From assembly GCF_947494755.1 (NCBI RefSeq), contig NZ_CANLVZ010000014.1:1-64000 (forward strand): DNA of 64,000 nt, written 5' to 3'. Each line of letters begins with the position of its first letter. Position 1 is the stretch's first letter. Below are positions 8,369-18,068 of this stretch, piece after piece. Below the pieces are notes generated by a model. It was given only the letters and a program-made list of their open reading frames with translations, was not told the DNA's origin and did no database searches. The position numbers and the translations under genes are program-made. The stretch is from an uncultured Tateyamaria sp. Lineage in GTDB: Bacteria > Pseudomonadota > Alphaproteobacteria > Rhodobacterales > Rhodobacteraceae.

Positions 8369-10440
8369 GCGGCAATCACGCCGATCAAGGACGGCCGCGC
8401 GTCGACGCCGATCTCCTCAAAGGACAGCACCGGGTTTGAAATCCCTTTGGCCCGCATCAAGGTTTTGATGAACCGACGACGTTGGGTGTTTGTGACGACG
8501 GCGGCGAAGACACCTTGCTCTGCGGCGTCCTGCAATTTTTCCGACATATTTTCGGCGAGCCGGTTGAACAGTTCCGGCGGCAGAGCGACGTCCAGCCCCC
8601 GATCCGCATCGACCTGATAGCTTGCAAAGGTGTCTTCCCATTCCGGCGCAAGCTGGACGAGAGGCAGGGTGCCGTCTGTGCGGCGCATCTCGGCCACAAG
8701 TTGAAACCCCAAACGCTGGCGTACGTGCTCGCAAATGGCTTCGGGTCGCGCGTTGACCCCTCGCGCCTCGGCCGTCGCCTCAAGGATCAGTGGGAGGTTC
8801 CGGATTGAGACTTGTTCATCCAGCAACAACCGCAGCACCGAGTGCAGCACGTCGATCGGCACCTTATCGGGTATCAGCTCGTCCAGCATTTTCCGGTTCG
8901 CCTCGGCTCGCCCTTGATCAGAGATGTTGCTCATTTCGTGAAGCAGGCGGCGCAAGGATTTGAGTGTTAGCAGGCGGCTGAAGTTCTTTTTCACGACTTC
9001 AAGCAGGTGGGTGGCCAAGATTTCGGTCGGCGTCACAATGGTCACGCCGGACATGGCCGCTGTTTCCTGATGCCTTTGCGAAATCCATCTGGCGGGCGCG
9101 CCATAGACAGGCTCGGATGTGTCTTCGCCTGCGGGCAGCTGGATGTCTTCGCCCGGCGTCAATATCAGGATGTCAGAGGCACGCAAAATGCCGCGCGCCT
9201 GCTCGACCCCTTGAATGCGCAAAACATACGTGCCCGTATCCAGCGCAGGATTATCGGTCAGCCGTATTTCGGGAAGGATTACGCCAAAGACGGACGCAAC
9301 ATGCGTGCGCATGTTTGCAATCCGGGCGTCCAGACCCGTGCCGGGATCCAGCACCATATTGACGAGGTCCGGCGCAAATTCGACGTGAACATCGTCAAGC
9401 TCCAACACGTCGCCAAGCGATTTTTCCGCCATCGGTTCTGGCAGTTCTTCGACCATCAGGTCGTGCAGGGGGGCGGCATCGGCACGTCGCTTCATGAAAA
9501 ACGCGGTCAGGCCCAATCCGATGGCACCGGCCATGAAGGGCAAGAACGGCATGCCTGGAAATATGGCAAAGACAGCAAGCAAGAGCGCGACGGTCCCAAG
9601 GGCCGCGGGATGTTTGCCCAATTGGCCGAACACCGCAAGGTCTGCGGCCCCCTTTGCGCCGCCCCGCGCCAGCAAAAGCGCAGATGCGATTGAAATGATG
9701 ACCGCCGGAATTTGAGAGACCAAACCATCGCCGACCGTCAGAATCGAATAGGTTTCAAATGCACTGCCAAGCGGCATGCCATGCGCGACGACCCCCACGC
9801 CCAGGCCCGCGACCAGATTCAAGATCGTGATCAGCAATCCGGCAACTGCATCGCCCTTCACAAACTTCGACGCGCCATCCAGTGACCCGAAAAATGTCGT
9901 CTCTGCCTGTTCGAGTTCACGGCGCGCTTTGGCTTCTTTATGGTCGATGGCCCCTGCAGACATGTCGCTGTCGATAGCCATTTGCTTGCCCGGCATTCCG
10001 TCAAGCGCAAAGCGCGCCCCGACCTCCGCCATGCGGGTGGCCCCCTTTGTGATGACCATGAAATTCACGATCAACAGGACGCAAAAGACGACCAGTCCCA
10101 GAAAGACGCTGCCGCCCATGATGAATTGGGAAAAGCCGTGAATGACATTTCCGGCGGCTTGTGTGCCGGTGTGGCCCTCGCTGATGATCAGCTTGGTTGA
10201 GGACACGTTCAGCGACAATCGCAAGACAACGGACGCCAACAAGATCGTTGGGAAGGATGAAAAGTCGAGCGGTCGTTCGATGAAAAGGGTGATGGTGAAG
10301 ACAAGGATCGCCAGCGTGATCGAAATGACCAAACCCATATCCAGCACCCAAGCGGGCATGGGTAAAATCATCATGATGATGATGCCCATCAAGAAGATGC
10401 TCAGCAAAACCGTCGGGCTGAACGCATTGATCTTTGGCAT
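8365..10440 (-). CDS. flhA: Flagellar export gate protein FlhA
   Basis: Nonameric export-gate protein that receives chaperone-substrate complexes. The 691-residue protein has an N-terminal domain with about eight transmembrane helices, the FHIPEP-region sequence RMAEVGARFALDGMPGKQMAID between helices (about residues 140-165), and a soluble C-terminal domain ending with PVLSFEEIGVDARPSLIGVIAA. The ATG at 10440 fits family N-termini better than a TTG seven codons upstream. The 250 bp before it (10441-10690) are AT-rich around 10480-10585 and probably hold the operon promoter. Confidence 0.95.
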   Translation of the reverse strand: MPKINAFSPTVLLSIFLMGIIIMMILPMPAWVLDMGLVISITLAILVFTITLFIERPLDFSSFPTILLASVVLRLSLNVSSTKLIISEGHTGTQAAGNVIHGFSQFIMGGSVFLGLVVFCVLLIVNFMVITKGATRMAEVGARFALDGMPGKQMAIDSDMSAGAIDHKEAKARRELEQAETTFFGSLDGASKFVKGDAVAGLLITILNLVAGLGVGVVAHGMPLGSAFETYSILTVGDGLVSQIPAVIISIASALLLARGGAKGAADLAVFGQLGKHPAALGTVALLLAVFAIFPGMPFLPFMAGAIGLGLTAFFMKRRADAAPLHDLMVEELPEPMAEKSLGDVLELDDVHVEFAPDLVNMVLDPGTGLDARIANMRTHVASVFGVILPEIRLTDNPALDTGTYVLRIQGVEQARGILRASDILILTPGEDIQLPAGEDTSEPVYGAPARWISQRHQETAAMSGVTIVTPTEILATHLLEVVKKNFSRLLTLKSLRRLLHEMSNISDQGRAEANRKMLDELIPDKVPIDVLHSVLRLLLDEQVSIRNLPLILEATAEARGVNARPEAICEHVRQRLGFQLVAEMRRTDGTLPLVQLAPEWEDTFASYQVDADRGLDVALPPELFNRLAENMSEKLQDAAEQGVFAAVVTNTQRRRFIKTLMRAKGISNPVLSFEEIGVDARPSLIGVIAA

Positions 10441-10690
10441 AGTCGGTCTGCGCCCCTGCAACTTACTCGTAAATTCATCTGATAATTTAAGGTAATTAAG
10501 AAACGGCTAATCGATCCGAGGTCTGTCTTGGATGATCGGTTCAAGGTAAGAGTATAAATATAATTATAAAACAAAAGTTTATGGTGTTTCACCTCGTTCT
10601 GTCTGTGACGCCGTCATTGCCTTTGGCCCCTAGACGCATCCACCATATTCGGGTCTGATCGCCTCAGGCTGCACCTACCGGAGACCGCAA

Positions 10691-11392
10691 ATGACCTTCG
10701 CTTTCGATCCACCGCCCCAGGCATCCGTCGCGATTGCAGACAGCCCTGCGCGGTTCCCTGTGCGCCGTATTTTCTGCGTCGGGCGCAATTATGCTGCGCA
10801 CGCGCGCGAAATGGGCATGGACCCGGATCGTGAGCCGCCCTTTTTCTTCACCAAACCTGCGGATGCTGTCGTGGATTGTCCTTGCGCAATTCCCTATCCG
10901 CCACTGACACACGACCTGCATCACGAGATCGAACTTGTGATCGCCATCGGCAAAGGGGGCGCGAATATCGCGCAGTCGGATGTCATGGATCACATCTGGG
11001 GTGCCGGTGTTGGTATCGATCTGACCAGACGCGACTTGCAAGCCGAGGCCAAGAAAATGGGCCGCCCTTGGGATTGGGCCAAGGCGTTTGACAACTCTGC
11101 GCCGATGTCGCCTCTTGTGCCGCTCAGCGCGATCGCATCCTTGTCGCAGGGCCGCATCTGGCTCGCTATCAATGGCGAGACGCGTCAGGATGCCGATATC
11201 GCTGACCTGATCTGGGACGTCCGCGAACACATCTCGATCTTGTCTCAGGCCATGACACTTGCGCCCGGCGACTTGGTCATGACCGGCACGCCAGCAGGTG
11301 TCGGCGCGGTGGAACCCGGCGATGTGATCACAGGGGGCGTCGATGGCATCGGGACACTGAAGGTGACAATCGATCCACCGGCCTCAGCCTAG
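10691..11392 (+). CDS. Fumarylacetoacetate hydrolase family protein, fumarylpyruvate hydrolase-like
   Basis: Probable C-C bond hydrolase of the FAH superfamily acting on acyl-pyruvates such as fumarylpyruvate. The 233-residue single-domain protein shows the FAH metal-binding set: FCVGRNYAAHAREMG, PFFFTKPADAVV, the ELVIAIGK strand (two Glu ligands in HHEIE), GIDLTRRDLQ and the C-terminal TGTPAGVG. A CCGGAG site precedes the ATG. It stands alone, convergent with glpK and without gentisate-pathway neighbours, so the exact substrate cannot be assigned. Likely unrelated to the flanking flagellar and photosynthesis genes. Confidence 0.85.
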   Translation: MTFAFDPPPQASVAIADSPARFPVRRIFCVGRNYAAHAREMGMDPDREPPFFFTKPADAVVDCPCAIPYPPLTHDLHHEIELVIAIGKGGANIAQSDVMDHIWGAGVGIDLTRRDLQAEAKKMGRPWDWAKAFDNSAPMSPLVPLSAIASLSQGRIWLAINGETRQDADIADLIWDVREHISILSQAMTLAPGDLVMTGTPAGVGAVEPGDVITGGVDGIGTLKVTIDPPASA

Positions 11393-11395
11393 TCG

Positions 11396-12868
11396 TCAGA
11401 CCGTTTGCGTCGCAGCTATTGCGCGTTGCCAGCGGGCATAGCCGTCGGCGCGCGCATCCTCAGGCATAACCGGATCAAACCGGGCATCTCGTGCCCACGT
11501 ATCTGCGAACCCGTCCATGTCCGGGTAAATGCCTGCGCGCATCCCCGCCAGCCACGCTGCGCCAAGCGCTGTGGTTTCAAGTCCCGCAGGTCGATCCACG
11601 GGCGCACCAAGCATATTCGACAGGAACTGCATGGCCCAATCATTGGCGCTAAGGCCCCCATCGACACGCAGCACTGCGTCCCCGGCTTCGGGCCAGTCGG
11701 CACGCATCGCTTCCCACAGGTCGCGGGTCTGGAAGCCGATGCTCTCAAGGGCTGCGCGCGCCATGTCCGCAGGCCCCGTATCGCGGGTCAGTCCAAAGGA
11801 AGCGCCGCGGCAATCCGGATTCCAATAGGGTGCCCCAAGCCCGGTGAACGCTGGCACCAAGGTGACGTTGCCACTGCCTTGTTCGGCCAGCGCCGCGGTC
11901 TCCGAAGCGGATCCGATGATGCCCAAACCATCGCGCAGCCATTGCACCACCGCACCGGCAATAAAGATCGAGCCCTCAAGCGCGTAGGTCGGTTTGCCGT
12001 CCAGTTGATAGGCAACCGTGGTCAGCAATCGATTGGTTGATGTGACCGGCGTATCGCCGGTGTTTAGCAGTGCGAAACATCCGGTGCCATAGGTCGACTT
12101 TAGCATCCCCGGCTGAAAACACGCCTGACCGATGGTGGCGGCTTGCTGATCGCCTGCGACCCCATAGATCGGCGTCTCGCCCCCCAGCAAATCGGTTACG
12201 CCAAAGTCGGACGCGCAATCGCGGACCTCGGGCAGCATTTGCATGGGAATGTCGAGCATCTCGCACATCTCAGGGCTCCAACGCCCTTTGTGAATGTCAT
12301 AGAGCATCGTGCGCGCCGCATTTGTCGCGTCCGTGACATGTGCCGTCTTGCCGGTCATGTGCCAGATCAGGAAACTGTCCACCGTCCCAAACAGCAACTT
12401 GCCGGACGCAGCCCGGTCGCGGGACCCTTCGTTCTGATCAAGGACCCATTTCAACTTGGTGGCGGAAAAATAGGGGTCAAGCAGCAGTCCGGTGATCGCT
12501 GTGACCTGATCCCCGTGACCCGCATCGCGCAACTCCTGACACATCGCGGCGGTGCGCCGATCCTGCCAGACAATCGCGTTGTGCAGCGGTTCGCCCGTCT
12601 CTGCGTCCCAGATCACGGTGGTTTCGCGTTGGTTGGTGATCCCGATGGCGGCGATATCGTCTGCGCCCAAACCCGCCTTGTCCATTGCGGCGGCGCAGGT
12701 GGATTGCACCGTCGCCCACAGGTCGCCGGGCGTGTGCTCGACCCAACCGCTGTTGGGAAAGTGCTGGGTGAATTCCTCTTGCGCGGAGGCGATGGGTTTC
12801 ATGTCGGCGTCAAACACAATGGCGCGCGACGATGTGGTGCCCTGATCAATGGCCAGGATATGGGTCAT
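11396..12868 (-). CDS. glpK: Glycerol kinase
   Basis: Phosphorylates glycerol to sn-glycerol 3-phosphate with ATP. The 490-residue protein starts with the FGGY-kinase phosphate-1 motif [13 protein letters not shown], has [10 protein letters not shown], the glycerol-binding [12 protein letters not shown], and the C-terminal [15 protein letters not shown] and family length of about 495. The ATG at 12868 overlaps the glpD stop (ATGA), so glpD-glpK form one operon. An upstream in-frame extension of 27 codons is rejected because it lies inside glpD and is not conserved-looking. Confidence 0.97.
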   Translation of the reverse strand: MTHILAIDQGTTSSRAIVFDADMKPIASAQEEFTQHFPNSGWVEHTPGDLWATVQSTCAAAMDKAGLGADDIAAIGITNQRETTVIWDAETGEPLHNAIVWQDRRTAAMCQELRDAGHGDQVTAITGLLLDPYFSATKLKWVLDQNEGSRDRAASGKLLFGTVDSFLIWHMTGKTAHVTDATNAARTMLYDIHKGRWSPEMCEMLDIPMQMLPEVRDCASDFGVTDLLGGETPIYGVAGDQQAATIGQACFQPGMLKSTYGTGCFALLNTGDTPVTSTNRLLTTVAYQLDGKPTYALEGSIFIAGAVVQWLRDGLGIIGSASETAALAEQGSGNVTLVPAFTGLGAPYWNPDCRGASFGLTRDTGPADMARAALESIGFQTRDLWEAMRADWPEAGDAVLRVDGGLSANDWAMQFLSNMLGAPVDRPAGLETTALGAAWLAGMRAGIYPDMDGFADTWARDARFDPVMPEDARADGYARWQRAIAATQTV

Positions 12869-14400
12869 GTGGCGGCCTCCTTCATCCAAGTGTCCACAGC
12901 GGCGCGCTCTTCCACGCTGAGGCGCAGGCCCAGTTTGGTCCGCCGCCACAATGCGTCATCTCCGGCTACCGCATATTCGCGGGCCATCATCCAGCGCAGT
13001 TCGGCTTCGGTCAATGTGGCACCAAAATCGCGACCCAGATCGGTTGCCGCTTTGGCGTCGCCCAACACATCCCATGCCTCAAGCCCATAGGCGCGGATCA
13101 GGCGGGCGGCCCATCTTTCATCCAGAAACGGATAGTCAGCCGCCAGCTTGGCCCGCAGCTTAGGCACATCAGCAACCTTGAAATCTCCACCGGGCAGCGG
13201 GACGCCTGCGGTCCAGGCCTCCCCCAACCCCATCTTGGCGAGGGCCTGTTCGGCGAGCTTGCGATAGGTCGTGATCTTGCCCCCAAACACACTGAGGACG
13301 GGTGGCCCGTTCTCATCCAATGCCAGCACATAGTCGCGGGTCGCCGCCGTGGCCGATGACGCTCCATCATCGTAAAGCGGACGGACCCCGGAATAGGTCC
13401 AGACCACATCTTCCGCCGTCACCGGCTTCTCGAAATACTCCGACGCAAAGGCACATAGGTAGTCCCGCTCGGTGTCTGAAATCTGCGGTTTCACATCCGC
13501 ATCGGTGTGGTCCGCGTCGGTTGTGCCGATCAGGGTAAAGTCCTGCTCGTAGGGAATGGCAAAGATGATCCTACCGTCAGAGCCCTGAAAGAAATAAGCT
13601 TTGTCATGGTCATAAAGTCGCTTGGTCACGATATGCGAGCCCCGCACCAACCGGATTGCATGTTTGGAATTCTGGCGCATCACACCGGTCAGAATGTCAG
13701 CGACCCATGGACCACCAGCGTTGACGAGGGCTTTGGCGCGATAGGTTCCGCCCTCGGTTTCAATACGCCACGTGTCGCCGTCCCGTGACGCTTGTTTAAC
13801 AGCCGTGCGGGTCAGGATGGTCGCGCCGCGCGCCTCGGCATCGCGGGCATTGAGCATGACCAGTCGCGCATCCTCGACCCACGCATCGCTGTATTCGTAG
13901 GCCATCTTGAACCGCGACTTCAGCCCCTTGCCTTCGGGCGCTGTGGTCAGATCGAGCGTCTTGGTCCCCGGCAATATCTCGCGCCCGCCGAGATTGTCAT
14001 ACATGAACAAGCCCAACCGGATCAGCCAGGCGGGGCGGCGCCCCTTTTCGATCCACGGCATGACTTTGGCCAAAAGGCGCGATGTGGGTGTGTCACTGTC
14101 GAACCGCATGTCCGGGGCATAGGGCAGCACGAAACGCATGGGCCAACTGATATGCGGCATCGCCTTCAGCAATACTTCGCGTTCCTTGAGGGCGGATTTC
14201 ACCAGTCCGAACTCGAAGAATTCTAGGTAACGAAGCCCGCCGTGAAACAGCTTGGTCGAGGCAGAGGAGGTCGCGCCGCCCAAATCCCCGGCCTCTGCCA
14301 GGGCCAAACTCAGGCCGCGGCCGGACGCATCACGCGCGATACCGGTGCCGTTGATGCCACCACCGATGATAAAGAGATCGTATACCTTGTCGTCCGCCAC
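12865..14400 (-). CDS. glpD: Aerobic glycerol-3-phosphate dehydrogenase
   Basis: FAD-dependent membrane-associated dehydrogenase converting glycerol 3-phosphate to dihydroxyacetone phosphate and passing electrons to quinone. The 511-residue product begins with the dinucleotide-binding fold [20 protein letters not shown], then [16 protein letters not shown] and the family motif [10 protein letters not shown]. The start chosen is the GTG at 14400, eight bases after GGAGG; the ATG 20 codons upstream adds a non-family tail. Coupled to glpK downstream. No glycerol uptake gene or GlpR regulator is in the window. Confidence 0.95.
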   Translation of the reverse strand: MADDKVYDLFIIGGGINGTGIARDASGRGLSLALAEAGDLGGATSSASTKLFHGGLRYLEFFEFGLVKSALKEREVLLKAMPHISWPMRFVLPYAPDMRFDSDTPTSRLLAKVMPWIEKGRRPAWLIRLGLFMYDNLGGREILPGTKTLDLTTAPEGKGLKSRFKMAYEYSDAWVEDARLVMLNARDAEARGATILTRTAVKQASRDGDTWRIETEGGTYRAKALVNAGGPWVADILTGVMRQNSKHAIRLVRGSHIVTKRLYDHDKAYFFQGSDGRIIFAIPYEQDFTLIGTTDADHTDADVKPQISDTERDYLCAFASEYFEKPVTAEDVVWTYSGVRPLYDDGASSATAATRDYVLALDENGPPVLSVFGGKITTYRKLAEQALAKMGLGEAWTAGVPLPGGDFKVADVPKLRAKLAADYPFLDERWAARLIRAYGLEAWDVLGDAKAATDLGRDFGATLTEAELRWMMAREYAVAGDDALWRRTKLGLRLSVEERAAVDTWMKEAAT

Positions 14401-14469
14401 GCATGTGCCCTCCGCTTGGGGTTTGGGCATCGGTTTAGGGCAGGATCGGCCTGCTATCAATCGATAGCG

Positions 14470-15099
14470 TTAACGCTGCGGCGCGATGTCCTTGAAGCCG
14501 AGCAGTACGGCGGCCCCGATCATCAGCCCGCCACAGATGCGATTGAGGCCCGTGAACGACAGCCGCGTCATGCGGGCGGCAACCCGATCCCCGGCCCAGC
14601 CCCACAGCACCAAGGTCGCCCCGTCCACCACCAGATAGGTCGCCCCAAGGATCAAAAGCTGGGGCAGGATCGCGGCACTTGGGTCGATGAACTGTGGGAA
14701 AAGGGCGGCAAAGAAGACCACCGCAAACGGATTGGTCATCGACGTCACAAACCCCATGCGAAACAGCCGAAACGGTGCTGCGGATCGTGCCGCGGTCGCG
14801 GCACCTTGATCGGATCGTGACAGCATCAGTTGCAGCCCGATCCAGACCAGATAAGCCACGCCCAGCCACTTGATCCACCCAAATGCAGCCGCCGATGTCG
14901 CTATGATAGCGGCCAACCCAAAGGCGGCGGCTGTCATCTGGATGACGTTCGCGCTCAGATCGCCACCAATCACCCATAAGCTGCGCCGCAGCCCATGTTT
15001 CATCGCGTTCGAGACGATCAAAAGCTGACTGGTATCAGGCGGTGTGGCAAAGAATACGGCAACAGCAGCGAGGTAAAGCAGATAGGTCTCGCCGCTCAC
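14470..15099 (-). CDS. LysE/RhtB family exporter
   Basis: Predicted amino-acid or small-metabolite efflux protein in the inner membrane. The 209-residue product has about six hydrophobic helices and family-type segments: a PPDTSQLLIVSNAMKHG stretch after helix 1 and GFVTSMTNPFAVVFFAALFPQF in the middle. Typical LysE proteins have PGP where this has PPD. Overlaps idi by 4 bp (ATGA), so it is probably transcribed with the photosynthesis genes upstream, though a photosynthetic role is not evident. Substrate unknown. Confidence 0.85.
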   Translation of the reverse strand: MSGETYLLYLAAVAVFFATPPDTSQLLIVSNAMKHGLRRSLWVIGGDLSANVIQMTAAAFGLAAIIATSAAAFGWIKWLGVAYLVWIGLQLMLSRSDQGAATAARSAAPFRLFRMGFVTSMTNPFAVVFFAALFPQFIDPSAAILPQLLILGATYLVVDGATLVLWGWAGDRVAARMTRLSFTGLNRICGGLMIGAAVLLGFKDIAPQR

Positions 15100-15629
15100 G
15101 CCTGCACCAAATCAGCACCAAAGATCGTTTCGGCATGATCAGTGAGGTAGATGCGCAGCCATGGAGTAAAGCGCTCTGGATTGCGCTCAAGCGTTTCGAG
15201 AAGGGCGTGGTAGTCCACCCATTCCACCGCCATAACCTCGTCCGGGTTTGGGACAACCGACAGGTCCGCAGGCGCATGCCCGACATAGACCTCGACGACT
15301 TCGTGTTCGATCAGCCCGCCGCCTACCTCGGCGCGATATTCAAGATGGTGGCGATGCTCAAGCTGCAGGCCGGTGATCCCCACCTCTTCCTCAAGCCGTC
15401 GCACGGCACACGCATCCGGTGCCTCGTCCCAATCGGGATGGGTGCAACACGTGTTCGCCCACAATCCGGGCGTGTGATATTTCTCCATCGCGCGCTGTTG
15501 CAACAGTACGGCCACGTCCCGGATCACGAACACCGACACCGCCTTGTGGCGCAGACCGCGCTTGTGCGCATCCAGCTTTTCAACGGGTGTCAGGGTGCCA
15601 TCGACCCAAGCGGGGATCATGATGCTCAT
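15096..15629 (-). CDS. idi: Isopentenyl-diphosphate delta-isomerase, type 1
   Basis: Interconverts isopentenyl and dimethylallyl diphosphate, supplying the isoprenoid primer for carotenoids and the phytyl tail of bacteriochlorophyll. The 177-residue Nudix-fold protein has the catalytic-Cys segment WANTCCTHPDWDEAPDACAV followed by RRLEEEVGI, the modified Nudix box, and the metal-binding His/Glu residues. It overlaps bchP by 4 bp, the same bchP-idi linkage seen in Rhodobacter photosynthesis clusters. Confidence 0.95.
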   Translation of the reverse strand: MSIMIPAWVDGTLTPVEKLDAHKRGLRHKAVSVFVIRDVAVLLQQRAMEKYHTPGLWANTCCTHPDWDEAPDACAVRRLEEEVGITGLQLEHRHHLEYRAEVGGGLIEHEVVEVYVGHAPADLSVVPNPDEVMAVEWVDYHALLETLERNPERFTPWLRIYLTDHAETIFGADLVQA

Positions 15630-16804
15630 ACGTGGTTTGCCTTCACCAGACCCGTCAGATGGGCCATATTCTTGATGCCGATCTTGATGTGGGCCATAGG
15701 CCGCGCCTTGACCAGTCTCTTGTTCATATATGCCTCAAAGGTCAGGCGTTGCACGTCAATATCATGGCACAGCGACACGAACCGCTCGCGGCGGTCGTCG
15801 TTGCGGTAATAGGCGTTCTGCATGGAGGCGAGCACCCGGAAAACCGTCTTGTGTTCGCGCATGAACAGCTTGCGGGCGAGTTTCAGGTCCTTGACCCGGC
15901 CAGATGCAAGCGTCGCCGCACAGGCGGTTGCCGCAACCCGCCCCCCCACCATCGCATAGTAAATCCCCTCACCGGAGGACGGGGCCACGACGCCCGCCGC
16001 GTCCCCGGCAAGCAAGACGTCTTTGCCATTGTCCCACCGGTCCAGCGGTTTGAGCGGTATCGGCGCACCTTCTTTGCGCAATGTCTCGCAATCAGTCAGG
16101 CCCGAAGCGGCCCGCAGATCGGCGGTCGCCTGCTTGAGGTTCACCGAGCTGAGCTCTGAGCCCATGCCCACACTGGCACTATCTCCATGTGGAAACACCC
16201 AGCCATAAAAGTCGGGCGAAATCGCCCCATCATAGATCACGTCGCAGCGCACCGGGTCATAGACTTCGGTCTTGGGTGGGGCCTTGATAATCTCGTGATA
16301 GGCAAAGACGAGCGGGACCTTGTCCGCATCCTTGACCTCGGCCAGACCGACGCGGGATTTGGCCCCATCGGCCCCGATCACCAGCTTGCAAGGCAGTTCC
16401 CGTTCTTCCTGCGTGGCCTTGTCGCGGTAAATCACGACAGGCGTGCCGTCGGGGCGGTCAATGCGCACGAAGGTGCCGGTGAAATACTCGGCCCCCGCCT
16501 CTGCCGCGCGGGCGCGCAGGAAGGGGTCGAAGTCCTTGCGATCCACCATGCCGACATAGCCGTTTTCGATGGGGATATCGACGTGGCGACCCGTTGGAGA
16601 GATCATGCGGGCCGTCGTCACCTTGGTCAGTAACTGATCTTCGGTGACGTGAAAATCCTGCATCAGACGCGGCGGGATGGCACCACCACAGGGCTTGATC
16701 CGTCCCTCGCGATCCAGCAGGGCGACCGAATGGCCCGAGCGTACCAGATCTTCGGCTGCGGTGGCACCTGACGGTCCCCCGCCCACAACAACTACATCAA
16801 ACAT
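15626..16804 (-). CDS. bchP: Geranylgeranyl diphosphate/bacteriochlorophyll reductase BchP
   Basis: Flavoprotein that reduces the geranylgeranyl tail to phytyl in bacteriochlorophyll a. The 392-residue protein begins FDVVVVGGGPSGATAAEDL (FAD-binding GxGxxG), has REGRIKPCGGAIPPRL, the DGAKSRVG motif and the second FAD motif VLLAGDAAGVVAPSSGEGI. The ATG at 16804 follows GGGGGA; an open extension of 11 codons upstream would run into the preceding gene. Four bases separate it from the PucC-like gene and it overlaps idi. Confidence 0.97.
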   Translation of the reverse strand: MFDVVVVGGGPSGATAAEDLVRSGHSVALLDREGRIKPCGGAIPPRLMQDFHVTEDQLLTKVTTARMISPTGRHVDIPIENGYVGMVDRKDFDPFLRARAAEAGAEYFTGTFVRIDRPDGTPVVIYRDKATQEERELPCKLVIGADGAKSRVGLAEVKDADKVPLVFAYHEIIKAPPKTEVYDPVRCDVIYDGAISPDFYGWVFPHGDSASVGMGSELSSVNLKQATADLRAASGLTDCETLRKEGAPIPLKPLDRWDNGKDVLLAGDAAGVVAPSSGEGIYYAMVGGRVAATACAATLASGRVKDLKLARKLFMREHKTVFRVLASMQNAYYRNDDRRERFVSLCHDIDVQRLTFEAYMNKRLVKARPMAHIKIGIKNMAHLTGLVKANHV

Positions 16805-16808
16805 CGCG

Positions 16809-18068
16809 TCATTCCCCCGGAACCAAGGTTGCATCATCTGTCATGTCGTCGCGCCGCATCACCCGTGCGGCCACAACGGCGGCCAGCAGGAACAAGGCGG
16901 CTTCAAAGGTGAACACCACGCCGTACGCCGCACCATCGGGCAGGACCAAACGCGTCAAATCCAGCATGCCGGTGGCGACCAACCCGGCCAAGCCCGCGGC
17001 AATCGCCTGGGCTGCGCCAAACACACCCATGCGGGTGCCGGTGGCTTGGGAATGGGCGGCGGCCAGTTGCATCATGGATCCAACCGCACCCACGACAAAT
17101 AGGCCGTTGCCCAGACCCAGAGCGACAGTGCTTGGGACCAACGGCAAGCCTGCGCCAAGACCCAACAGTCCGAGGGCGGACATAGCGCAGCCTGCAACCG
17201 CCCAGAACCTCAAGGTGCCAATGCGCAGTTGCGACAGCACACCCGCACCGATCATCCCCACCAAAGCGGCTCCATCCTTGCCACCGGACAGCTTGGTGGA
17301 GTCCTCGGGGCCAAGGCCATGGACGTGCCCTGCGAAGGGCTCAAAAATCAGTTCAGAGAGGTAAAAGGCGAGGATCGACAGGAACACGAACCCGGTAAAG
17401 CGGCGCGCAATGGGGTCAGCCCATGTCGTGCGCAACGCCACCACCAACGGCGTGTCATGGGGGGCAGCAGTTTCGGGAACGCGCGCCTCGACCCGCCATG
17501 TCGCGATCACGCACAGCAGAAACGCGATAGAAACGACGGTCCCCACTACAACGACCAAACGGTCAGGGGAGTATGGTTCGAGCGCAACGCCTGTGCCAAT
17601 GGATGCCGCAATCGCGCCCGCGATCAGGAACAGCCAAGCGGTCGTGGCGACGCCCCCTTTGCGCGCCCCGGATGCGCTGGCCAGCAGAGCCAAAAATGAC
17701 GTACCAGCCGCGCCGATACCCAGACCAATGGCGATGTAGGACAAGGCCCAGATCGCAAGCGCCCACTGCACCGATGCCTCAGCCACCGCAATGCCCCACG
17801 CGGCCCCAAGAACGCCTGCGCCGACAACGGCCATGCCGCCCAGAATGAAAGGTGTGCGCCCGCCCTTGGCGTCTGAGCGGTGCCCCCAAACGGGTCGGGT
17901 CAGCTGCACCCCGTAGTGCAACGCCACAAGCAGACCGGGCAGCAGCGCAGGCAATGCCAATTCGACCGTCATCAAACGATTGAACAGGTTCACCGGCAAG
18001 GCCGCGAGGCCGCCAATGGCCGCATTCACAAGGCATAGACGTGCCAGAGTGGGCCATCCGACGCTCAT
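16809..18068 (-). CDS. PucC/Bch2 family (BCD-type) membrane protein
   Basis: Member of the bacteriochlorophyll-delivery branch of the major facilitator superfamily, probably assisting pigment insertion or light-harvesting assembly in the intracytoplasmic membrane. The 419-residue protein has about twelve hydrophobic helices, the family-type NRLMTVELALPALLPGLLVAL near the N-terminus and GKDGAALVGMIGAG mid-protein. The location between bchG and bchP equals that of ORF428/bch2 in Rhodobacter. The ATG at 18068 overlaps the bchG stop (ATGA). A paralogue, LhaA, is encoded at 30114. Confidence 0.9.
   Translation of the reverse strand: MSVGWPTLARLCLVNAAIGGLAALPVNLFNRLMTVELALPALLPGLLVALHYGVQLTRPVWGHRSDAKGGRTPFILGGMAVVGAGVLGAAWGIAVAEASVQWALAIWALSYIAIGLGIGAAGTSFLALLASASGARKGGVATTAWLFLIAGAIAASIGTGVALEPYSPDRLVVVVGTVVSIAFLLCVIATWRVEARVPETAAPHDTPLVVALRTTWADPIARRFTGFVFLSILAFYLSELIFEPFAGHVHGLGPEDSTKLSGGKDGAALVGMIGAGVLSQLRIGTLRFWAVAGCAMSALGLLGLGAGLPLVPSTVALGLGNGLFVVGAVGSMMQLAAAHSQATGTRMGVFGAAQAIAAGLAGLVATGMLDLTRLVLPDGAAYGVVFTFEAALFLLAAVVAARVMRRDDMTDDATLVPGE

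Noticed and set aside
10441-10690. AT-rich gap before the FAH-family gene as a possible origin or mobile-element scar
   Set aside because: No iterons, DnaA-box cluster or terminal repeats; an ordinary divergent promoter region explains it.
16809-18068. PucC-like gene considered as evidence for LH2 (puc) genes
   Set aside because: No pucB/pucA-type antenna genes occur nearby; location between bchG and bchP identifies the ORF428-type paralogue.
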